64,000 bases of DNA from the NCBI GenBank assembly GCA_017616555.1, contig JAFZXZ010000022.1, positions 64,016 through 128,015 on the forward strand. The letters run 5' to 3'. The position numbers were made by a program, and so were the translations under genes. Below are positions 17,578-24,959 of this stretch, piece after piece. The notes below the pieces were generated by a model. It did no database searches. It was given only the letters and a program-made list of their open reading frames with translations, and was not told where the DNA came from. Origin of the DNA: a bacterium (GTDB lineage: Bacteria; Auribacterota; UBA3054). How positions within the stretch are numbered: the stretch's first letter is position 1; the number at the start of each line of letters is the position of its first letter.

Positions 17578-20496
17578 TTAAGCCTCCTTTAACATTGCAA
17601 AAAGATCCTGAAGCTTCGTCAGTTTTTCCTTGGCTTCAGCAAGTTTGTTCTTTTCTTTCTCTATGACTTCGGCGGGCGCATGAGAAGTGAAACTAACGTT
17701 TCCGAGTTTCTTTTCCAAAGACGCGACGTAGCCTGTGACTTCTCCTATCTGTTTCTCAACTTTCTTCCTTTCGGCCGGGATATCGACCGAACCGTCGAGC
17801 TTAAGATAGATGGCGACTTCCGGCGCGACCTGGCAGGGCATGGCGCCCTCCGGCTTGAAAGCGCAGCTTATGGTCAGTTCGCCGGCCGTCAAAAAGCGCG
17901 TCAATGTCTCGCGCTCGCCTTCCAGGAATCTCTCCAGCTCCGCGTTCTCAGGACGCAGCACAAAAGAGGCTTTCTGGCCCGGGCCGATATTGAAGGCGCT
18001 GCGCATGCTGCGGCCCAAACTGATGAGCTCGTATTTGCGCATGACATAAGCCAGGCGCAATTCGTCGCACCAATTGCCGGCGACTTCCGGCCAATCGGCG
18101 TTGATGAGCATTGGGCGCTTCTTTTCGGTGATGGCTAAAAGGTTCGCGTAGATCGCTTCCGTTTCAAAAGGCATCATAGGATGCAGCAATCTCAGGGCCG
18201 TCTCTATGACCGTGGCCAAGACCGCCTGGCTTCCCGCCTTTTTGGCGCCTTCCTGCCTCAAGACAGGCTTGATCGCCTCAAGGTACCAGTCGCAGAATTC
18301 GTTCCACATGAAGTCGTACATCTTGTTGGCGTACTCATGATAGCGGTATCCTTCTATGGCAGACGTCACTTCCTTTACGGTCTCCTCCAGACGCGTTATG
18401 ATCCATTCCTCGTCGGCGTTGAGAGGAGCAATCTCGCCTTTTTCCAAAGCCGCTTTCAGCTCTTTAAGAGTGTAGAGCGGAGTGGAGGCGTCAAGGTTCT
18501 GCATGGCGAAACGCGAGGCGTTCCAGATCTTGTTGCCGAAGTTGCGGCCGATCTCGAACTTCGCGCTCGTCAGAAGCGCCAGGCCTTCCTTCTTCTGCGT
18601 TTCCTCGTTTGCCCAGCGCGTAGCCATCGTCTTCTTGCAGGAGGGGCACTCGAGCGTCTCGGCCTTCATGTTCTTTTCCGTCTGAGGGAAAAGCGTCTCG
18701 CAGTGCGGGCATCTGTACTGGACAGGCACGCGCATGTCCTGCGTATCGCTTGACATCTGCGTCATTGAGAACCTGAGAGCGTCCGCGCCGTACTGGGCGA
18801 TAATGTCCTCGGGATCGACGCCGTTGCCTTTCGACTTCGACATGCGTTTTCCCATGCCGTCCAAAATGGTCACGTGGATCATGACGTCCCTGAAGGGCAC
18901 GTTATTCGTGTTGAAGTGCGCCGTCATGACCATTCTGGCCACCCAGAGGCTGATGATGTCGCGGTTCGTGATAAGGACGCTGTTGGGATAGAAGGTCTCG
19001 AACCTTTCGTTCTTATCCGGCCAGCCCAGCGTGGAGTGCGGCCAGAGAGCCGAGCTGAACCAAGTGTCCAGAACGTCCTCTTCCTGCTTGATCTCGGCCT
19101 TGGGAAGCTTGGTTTCCGGCTTGAAATCCTCTATGGAAGAGCAGAGCAAAAACTGGTCGTGTTCCTGATCGTAACGGTAGCTGACTTCTTCGTTCCCGCC
19201 GAAGGCCGCTTTCAAATCTTCAAGTGTGGCGCCTTTCACGTACCAGATGGGGATCCTATGCCCCCACCAGAGCTGGCGGCTGATGGGCCAGTCGCGCTTT
19301 TCGCTGAGCCAGTCGAGATATGACTTGGCAAAGCGCGCGGGATGGAATTTGATCTTGCCGCTTCTCACTGCTTCCATGGCGGCTTCCGCCATGTCGGCCA
19401 TGACAACGAACCACTGGTCGGAGAGATAGGGCTCGATGGGCGTCTTGGAGCGGTCGGAATGGCCGACCTGCGTGGTGTAAGGCTCGGTCTTCAGAAGGTC
19501 GCCGCTCTCTTCCAGGGCTTTCACGATGAGAGGACGCGCTTTCAATCTGTCCATGCCGGCGAACTGCCCGGCCACTTCGTTCAAGGTCCCGTCGGGATTG
19601 AGAATGTTGATTTCCGGCAGCTTGTTCCTTTTGCCGCAAAGGTAGTCGTTGGGGTCGTGGGCGGGCGTCACCTTTACGCAGCCCGTGCCGAATTCCCTGT
19701 CAACCAACAGAGCGTCGCCGATAATGGGTATGGGGCGCTTAACCAAAGGCAGAATAACGTTCTTGCCGATCAGATGTTTGTAGCGTTCGTCCTCGGGATG
19801 CACAGCCACGGCGGTGTCGCCGAAGAAAGTTTCCGGGCGGGTGGTCGCCACTTCCAGATATTCGTCGCTGCCTTCAACCTGGTACTTAAGGTGCCAGAGA
19901 TTGCTCTTCACAGTTTCATAGACTACTTCGTCGTCCGAAACGGAAGTCTGAAGCTTGACGTCCCAGTTGACCAGTCTTTTGCCCCTGTAGATGAGGCCGG
20001 CTTTGAACATGGAGAGGAAGGTCGTTCTGACCGCTTTGGCGCAGACGGGGTCAAGCGTGAAGCGCAAATGCTCCCAGTCGCAGGAACAGCCCATGGCCCT
20101 GAGCTGCCTTAGAATACGGCCGCCGTACTGCTCCTTCCACTGCCAGATCCTCTTTACCAGCTCTTCCCTGCCGAGGTCATGGCGCGTTTTGCCCTCCTTC
20201 TCAAATATGTTCTTCTCCACGACGGCCTGCGTCGCAATGCCGGCATGGTCTGTGCCGGGCTGCCAGAGCGTCTTGCATCCCAGCATTCTGTGATATCTGA
20301 TCTGGATGTCCTGAAGGGTGTTGTTTATAGCGTGGCCCAGGTGCAGCGCGCCGGTGACGTTGGGCGGCGGCATCATGATGCAATAGGGTTCTTTCCCTGG
20401 TTTCCCTTCCTTGGGAGAGAAACTGCCGCTCTCTTCCCAGGAAGCGTAAATTGTCTTCTCGTGGTCTTTCGGGTTGTACTGTGAAGCGATTTCCAT
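17578..20496 (-). CDS. valS: Valyl-tRNA synthetase
   Basis: Charges tRNA-Val. 972 residues, class I: HIGH-type HLGH (about 52) within PPPNVTGALHLGHA, editing domain with ATTRPETFFGDTA, KMSKS signature KRMSKSKGNGVDP (about 550), anticodon-binding domain and the C-terminal coiled coil typical of ValRS (about 900-970). Between the KMSKS loop and the anticodon domain there is an extra segment (about 590-640) with two CXXC pairs (CPHC and CPSC), a likely zinc ribbon absent from E. coli ValRS. It is first in the minus-strand run and has an extended -10 box at 20539-20547. Confidence 0.97.
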   Translation of the reverse strand: MEIASQYNPKDHEKTIYASWEESGSFSPKEGKPGKEPYCIMMPPPNVTGALHLGHAINNTLQDIQIRYHRMLGCKTLWQPGTDHAGIATQAVVEKNIFEKEGKTRHDLGREELVKRIWQWKEQYGGRILRQLRAMGCSCDWEHLRFTLDPVCAKAVRTTFLSMFKAGLIYRGKRLVNWDVKLQTSVSDDEVVYETVKSNLWHLKYQVEGSDEYLEVATTRPETFFGDTAVAVHPEDERYKHLIGKNVILPLVKRPIPIIGDALLVDREFGTGCVKVTPAHDPNDYLCGKRNKLPEINILNPDGTLNEVAGQFAGMDRLKARPLIVKALEESGDLLKTEPYTTQVGHSDRSKTPIEPYLSDQWFVVMADMAEAAMEAVRSGKIKFHPARFAKSYLDWLSEKRDWPISRQLWWGHRIPIWYVKGATLEDLKAAFGGNEEVSYRYDQEHDQFLLCSSIEDFKPETKLPKAEIKQEEDVLDTWFSSALWPHSTLGWPDKNERFETFYPNSVLITNRDIISLWVARMVMTAHFNTNNVPFRDVMIHVTILDGMGKRMSKSKGNGVDPEDIIAQYGADALRFSMTQMSSDTQDMRVPVQYRCPHCETLFPQTEKNMKAETLECPSCKKTMATRWANEETQKKEGLALLTSAKFEIGRNFGNKIWNASRFAMQNLDASTPLYTLKELKAALEKGEIAPLNADEEWIITRLEETVKEVTSAIEGYRYHEYANKMYDFMWNEFCDWYLEAIKPVLRQEGAKKAGSQAVLATVIETALRLLHPMMPFETEAIYANLLAITEKKRPMLINADWPEVAGNWCDELRLAYVMRKYELISLGRSMRSAFNIGPGQKASFVLRPENAELERFLEGERETLTRFLTAGELTISCAFKPEGAMPCQVAPEVAIYLKLDGSVDIPAERKKVEKQIGEVTGYVASLEKKLGNVSFTSHAPAEVIEKEKNKLAEAKEKLTKLQDLFAMLKEA

Positions 20497-20538
20497 AAAA
20501 CGAATAATCCTTGTTTTAGTAAATGATATTAATTCTTT

Positions 20539-20547
20539 ATTATATCA
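20539..20547 (-). promoter_or_regulatory. Extended -10 promoter of valS
   Basis: On the minus strand TGaTATAAT, about 42 bases before the valS ATG (20496). It is divergent from the solute-binding-protein promoter at 20560-20568, so the two -10 boxes lie within 30 bp. Confidence 0.5.
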
Positions 20548-20559
20548 AATTAAGGATTA

Positions 20560-20568
20560 TGCTAAAAT
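20560..20568 (+). promoter_or_regulatory. Extended -10 promoter of the solute-binding protein gene
   Basis: TGcTAAAAT, 9 bases before the ATG at 20578 with no Shine-Dalgarno sequence. It predicts a leaderless mRNA, as at 1527, 4650, 31655 and 31041. Confidence 0.5.
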
Positions 20569-20577
20569 ATAGGTACT

Positions 20578-21312
20578 ATGAAAAACGTCATACTATTCTT
20601 TTTGGCTTTTTTGCTCCTCGGCTGCACCAAGGACGATAAAACTACTTTGACCGTCGCCACCTCCCCCGATTCCCCTCCCTTCGCCTTCAAAATGGCCGGA
20701 GAAGTTTGCGGCGTGGACATCGATCTGGTCAGGGAGATCGCCAAAGACAGCGGCAAGGAGATCGTGATCCTGGAGATGCCTTTCGGCGAACTCTTGGAAA
20801 GCGTCCGCTCCGGCAAGGCCGACCTGGCCGTGGGCACCATCTCCATAACCAAGGAGAGGCAGAAGATCGTCGCTTTTTCCGACTCCTATTACAAAACGGG
20901 ATGCGTAATAACTTCGCCTCTTGCCAGGTCCGTTACCAGTGCGAACGACCTGCAGGGGAAAAAAGTCGGCATAACGCAGGGAGCCAGGATCACCGAACTA
21001 TGCCTTGAAAAGGGCGCGTCGGTCGTTCCCTACTCCAACTCCTGGGCAATCGCCGAAGACATCGTTGCCGGTAAGCTTGACTGCGCCATAAACGACGCCC
21101 CCATGGCCAGGGCATACGCCATGGGGAAGGACGAACTCGCCATAACCTCCCCTTTCATCAGCGAGGACAATTACGGCGTAGCCTGCGGCAAAGATAGCAA
21201 AGCCCTTCTGAGATCTGTCAACAAGACCATCAAAAAGATGAAAAGATCCGGTGAACTGCAAAAGCGCATCGACAGCTGGACGCGTTTAACGGATGAAAAA
21301 ATAAAACATTAA
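20578..21312 (+). CDS. Amino-acid-type ABC transporter solute-binding lipoprotein
   Basis: 244 residues. Lipoprotein signal with lipobox LLLGC (Cys 16). The mature part is a family 3 extracellular solute-binding protein: SPPFAFKMAGEVCGVDIDL, MPFGELLESVRSGKADLAVG, TKERQKIVAFSDSYY and GKKVGITQGARITE. Such proteins bind polar amino acids or opines outside the inner membrane and hand them to an ABC permease, but no permease or ATPase gene is adjacent, so it is an orphan here. The ligand is unknown. The downstream gene starts 18 bases later. Confidence 0.88.
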   Translation: MKNVILFFLAFLLLGCTKDDKTTLTVATSPDSPPFAFKMAGEVCGVDIDLVREIAKDSGKEIVILEMPFGELLESVRSGKADLAVGTISITKERQKIVAFSDSYYKTGCVITSPLARSVTSANDLQGKKVGITQGARITELCLEKGASVVPYSNSWAIAEDIVAGKLDCAINDAPMARAYAMGKDELAITSPFISEDNYGVACGKDSKALLRSVNKTIKKMKRSGELQKRIDSWTRLTDEKIKH

Positions 21313-21330
21313 AAAATCAGGGCCCGAACA

Positions 21331-24300
21331 ATGAAAAAACACATTTCCATCCTGATAGTGGCGCTTCTCGCGCTAAGTACCGCCTGCCCGCTGCTCGCAG
21401 ACGGGACGAATGAGAACTTCAAGCTGCGCGTCGGCACTTACAACATCCAGGGCGCATCCTGGGTAAGGCAGAACTACACCACGCTTGTGAAAGATTGCAA
21501 AGACGCTGGCCTTGACCTTGTGGGCTTCCAGGAAGTTGACAGGTTCACCAACAGGAGCCACTTCCTTGACATGATGAAGGAAATGTCCATCTGCAGCAAC
21601 GGCCGCTATCCGTATTACAAATTCAGCAAAGCCATAAACTATGACGACGGCGAATACGGAACCGGCATTCTGTCAAGCTTCCCCATCGAATCCTTCGAAG
21701 TCATCCCGCTTCCGGGGCCGGGCGAAAGCAGGAGCTTAGGGCACGCCGTCCTCAACATCAACGGCACGCTGGTCGATTACTACAACACGCACCTGGAATG
21801 GGCGAACGCCTCCGGCAGGATGGCCCAGCTCAAATACATCAAGGAGACCTTTGAAAAATCCGAAATTTGGATCTTCACGGCCGACTTGAACACCCCGAAG
21901 CCCGAAGAGTACGCTCCCAGCTTCCCCTTTGCCAACTACGCCAACGGCCTTGAGACCGTATATATCACGAACGAAGACGGCGCCATCGACAACGTTATTT
22001 CCACCAGGAACCGCTTCATCCAGACCGGAACCGGCATGGTCAATACCGACGGCACCCATTCCGACCACAACATGCTCTGGGCGGACCTCGAGCTGTTGCC
22101 CGAACCCGCTCTCAGGGAAGACGAGGACGGCATAAAGTTCTACGTTGACGGCGAACCTGTGAAAGGACCGCAGACCATCGGCTACGAAAAGATGTACTTC
22201 GATCCCGAGACCGGCGTCATGGAAAGCGAAGATTTCGATGACTACAGATTTGAGGAATTCACCGCTTGCGGCAAGACGCTCTACCGCCTGACGGAAGAAA
22301 AAGTGGTGGCCTACCCCTACATCACAGATCCCAACGGGCTGGACGTGACCGAACAGCTGACGAACGGCGACCTGACGGACTACCTTGACGGCCACGCGCA
22401 CTGGTACGGCTGGCCCGAAGGACCCTTATGGACCATCCAGGACGGCGTTCTCGTAATAGGCGGCGTTTACACTCTGAAACCTCAGGGATTCTCCCGCTTC
22501 AAAGACGAGATCAAGACCATCATAGTCGCTCCGCAGAACCCCGAGATCAAATACGGCGGCGACTTCGGCGTCAGGACCGGCGTCATTTTGGAAAAGATCA
22601 ATTCCGGCGTTTTCAAAGGCCTCGACAACATCACGGCCTACATCCCGGAAAACGTCGAGCTCTCCCCTGCCGCCTTCGACGAAGACGCTCATGTGACGCT
22701 AATGAGGACTGTGGGTAAAGATCTCACTGTGGCGCCCGCCACAGGCACCGGCATCGTCAACGACGGCGGCAAGACGCTTCTGAAACTTACCATCAAAGAC
22801 GGCGACAAGGACCTTGCTCTTAAAGAAGGACAGAAGATCGTCACGATCTACGACGACGGCGAGAAGAACAACGAGGGGGAATTCTTCTGCTCGGCCCTGA
22901 AATACAGCGCGCTGCAGCCGACCTATGAAGACGGCGTCTTCACCTTCGACATCTGCGCGCCAATTGGCCCAGACCAGTTCATTCCGCAGTATTCAGCGAC
23001 CTACATCGTGAACATCTTCGTACTCAACGCTGACGGCAGCGTGGCGGCCCAGGGCTCCACGCAGCAGTTTGTTGTAAAGTGCAACGATGAGCCGATAGCA
23101 GAGGAGCGCACTTCCGATTTCGTTTACCTGTCCGTTGACAACCATCTTGACATCGACCTCGGCGACTCAAAGTCCGTAACCGGCTTCGGCGCGGCCTACG
23201 TCCAGGACAGCAGGTACTACCAGTGGCAGCTCTACGGAACGAACGATAAGAAACTGCCCCTGTGCAAGTGGGACTTCCTCGGCGAAAAGGGCGACAAGAC
23301 GCCCTCCAACAGCGGCATGTACTCCATCGAAGTCAACGGCAATAAATACCGCTACCTGCGCATCTGCACGTCCTACGCCTCCAGCAGATGGACCGCCCTC
23401 TATTCCGAGATCAAGGTGGACGCTCACTCCGACGAATATGACGACGAGGATTGGAGAAGCGACGAAAACGAACACTGGCACGTATACATTGACAGCGACG
23501 TGGAAGTGCCAGGCACCAGAAGCGCGCACATAGAAGGCAATTGGGAGAAAGACTACGAAGGCGGCATCCAGACTAAGAGCTGCACCGTCTGCAAACGTGT
23601 CCTTGCGCAGGAAGCCCTCGCCTATCCCGTGGTCTTCGACGCGGCCGGGACCGACGTCACCGCGAAAATGACCGACGGCAGCGTCAGCACCTACCTTGAC
23701 GGCAACGCCCACTGGTACTTCATGCCCGAAACTCCGGTCTGGACCATCGAGCAGGGTGTTCTGGAAATAGGCGGCATCGGGCAATTGGAAGCCGGCCAAA
23801 ACTTCGGCCGCTTCAACGATGAGATCACAACTATCATCGTCGCCCCCCAGGATCCCAGTATCAAATACGGCGGCGACTTCGGCGTCAGGACCAACGTGGT
23901 CCTGGAGAGCATAGGCAGCGGGGCTTTCGCTGGCCTCACCAACGTGAAAAAGGCCTACATCCCCGCCAACGTAACTTTGGCCGACGACGCCTTTGACGAA
24001 GGCGTTGACGTCCAGCTCTTCCGCACGGCGGCCAAGACGCTGACCGTAGCCCCCGCCACCGGCTACGGCCTTGTCAACGAAGGCGGCAAGACGCTCCTGA
24101 AACTAACCATCAAGGACGGATCAAACGACCTGACGCTCGAAGCAGGACAGAAGATCGCCGTCCTCTACACCGACGGCGAAAAGAGAAACGAAGGCGGAAC
24201 CTTCTTCTGCTCCACCATCAAGTACAGCGAAACTCAGCCGACCTATGACAGCGGCGTCTTCATCTTCGACGTCTGCGCGCCCAACGGCGAAAATCAGTTT

Positions 24301-24777
24301 GTCCCGCAGTATGAGCTTACCTACATCGCCAACGTCTACGTCTTGAACGAAGACGGCACCATCGCAGCCCAGGGCTCCAGCCAACAGTTCGCCATCCGCT
24401 GCACGGAAGAGCCGATCTTTACGGAACGCACCGCGCGCTTCACCGAGAACAGCCCTGAGAACTTCCTTGTGATCGATCTCGGAGCCAAGAAAGAGCTGCA
24501 GCAGTTCAGCCTCGCCTACGGCAACTTCGACAGGTACTACCAGTGGCAGCTCTACGGCTCCAACGACAAAGACCTGCCAGTCTGCAAGTGGGACTTCCTG
24601 GGCGAAAAGAACGACAAGACCAGTTCGACGGAGGGCGCCTACTCCATCAACGTAACGGGCCAGTACCGCTACCTGAGAGTGCACACCTCGTACGCTTCCA
24701 GCAGATGGACCGCCCTCTATGCGGAAGTCTCCGTGACGGCCAACGACATCGGTTCCGACAAGACCGAGAAAAAATAA
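21331..24777 (+). CDS. Secreted EEP-fold hydrolase with duplicated BspA-like/discoidin-like modules
   Basis: 1148 residues with a signal peptide (about 1-23, PLLADG). Residues about 28-258 form an endonuclease/exonuclease/phosphatase domain: VGTYNIQG, GFQEVDRF, THLEWA, FTADLNTP and GTHSDHNMLWADL give the usual Asn, Glu, Asp and His metal/catalytic positions. It is followed by two copies of a ~370-residue block (328-698 and 765-1136). Each copy begins with a BspA/LRR_5-like stretch (VWTIEQGVLEIGG, IIVAPQ, GAFAGLTNV..AYIP), continues with a beta region and ends in a discoidin (F5/8 type C)-like domain (YQWQLYG, YRYLRICTSYASSRW). Between them is a short Cys-containing linker (KSCTVCKR). Substrate could be nucleic acid, phosphoester or phospholipid. 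Confidence 0.82.
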   Translation: MKKHISILIVALLALSTACPLLADGTNENFKLRVGTYNIQGASWVRQNYTTLVKDCKDAGLDLVGFQEVDRFTNRSHFLDMMKEMSICSNGRYPYYKFSKAINYDDGEYGTGILSSFPIESFEVIPLPGPGESRSLGHAVLNINGTLVDYYNTHLEWANASGRMAQLKYIKETFEKSEIWIFTADLNTPKPEEYAPSFPFANYANGLETVYITNEDGAIDNVISTRNRFIQTGTGMVNTDGTHSDHNMLWADLELLPEPALREDEDGIKFYVDGEPVKGPQTIGYEKMYFDPETGVMESEDFDDYRFEEFTACGKTLYRLTEEKVVAYPYITDPNGLDVTEQLTNGDLTDYLDGHAHWYGWPEGPLWTIQDGVLVIGGVYTLKPQGFSRFKDEIKTIIVAPQNPEIKYGGDFGVRTGVILEKINSGVFKGLDNITAYIPENVELSPAAFDEDAHVTLMRTVGKDLTVAPATGTGIVNDGGKTLLKLTIKDGDKDLALKEGQKIVTIYDDGEKNNEGEFFCSALKYSALQPTYEDGVFTFDICAPIGPDQFIPQYSATYIVNIFVLNADGSVAAQGSTQQFVVKCNDEPIAEERTSDFVYLSVDNHLDIDLGDSKSVTGFGAAYVQDSRYYQWQLYGTNDKKLPLCKWDFLGEKGDKTPSNSGMYSIEVNGNKYRYLRICTSYASSRWTALYSEIKVDAHSDEYDDEDWRSDENEHWHVYIDSDVEVPGTRSAHIEGNWEKDYEGGIQTKSCTVCKRVLAQEALAYPVVFDAAGTDVTAKMTDGSVSTYLDGNAHWYFMPETPVWTIEQGVLEIGGIGQLEAGQNFGRFNDEITTIIVAPQDPSIKYGGDFGVRTNVVLESIGSGAFAGLTNVKKAYIPANVTLADDAFDEGVDVQLFRTAAKTLTVAPATGYGLVNEGGKTLLKLTIKDGSNDLTLEAGQKIAVLYTDGEKRNEGGTFFCSTIKYSETQPTYDSGVFIFDVCAPNGENQFVPQYELTYIANVYVLNEDGTIAAQGSSQQFAIRCTEEPIFTERTARFTENSPENFLVIDLGAKKELQQFSLAYGNFDRYYQWQLYGSNDKDLPVCKWDFLGEKNDKTSSTEGAYSINVTGQYRYLRVHTSYASSRWTALYAEVSVTANDIGSDKTEKK
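22312..23423 (+). repeat. Internal duplication, first copy (codons 328-698 of the EEP protein)
   Basis: Encodes the first LRR_5-like plus discoidin-like block. It is clearly similar at protein and DNA level to 23623-24738, with identical runs such as the one encoding YGGDFGVRT and SSRWTALY. Confidence 0.8.
23623..24738 (+). repeat. Internal duplication, second copy (codons 765-1136 of the EEP protein)
   Basis: Second copy of the block at 22312-23423, separated from it by about 200 bases that encode an acidic linker with a CXXC motif. Confidence 0.8.
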
Positions 24778-24800
24778 GTTGCAAAAACGCGAACAAAAAA

Positions 24801-24829
24801 ACTTCCGGCCGAAAGCCGGAAGTTTTTTT
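24801..24829 (+). terminator. Intrinsic terminator after the EEP gene
   Basis: 9-bp GC-rich stem ACTTCCGGC / GCCGGAAGT around a 5-base loop, followed by seven T on the plus strand; A-rich on the other side, so it may work for both strands. It lies between the EEP gene and the convergent tRNA gene. Confidence 0.88.
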
Positions 24830-24835
24830 ATTTAA

Positions 24836-24913
24836 TGGTCGGAGTGAGAAGATTCGAACTTCCGACTTCTACGTCCCGAACGTAGCGCTCTAGCCAGGCT
24901 GAGCTACACTCCG
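24836..24913 (-). tRNA. tRNA-Pro (anticodon CGG)
   Basis: Minus-strand cloverleaf: acceptor CGGAGTG / CACTCCG, D arm GCTC...GAGC, anticodon stem CTACG / CGTAG with loop TTCGGGA (anticodon CGG, G at 37), T arm GGAAG-TTCGAAT-CTTCT. First pair C-G and discriminator A are typical of bacterial tRNA-Pro. The 3' CCA is encoded (24836-24838). It reads CCG codons and follows mutS2 on the opposite side of a short spacer. Confidence 0.95.
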
Positions 24914-24959
24914 AAACCACTATTTGCGAGAGAAATTGTACTAAAAGAGGTCGTTAATT

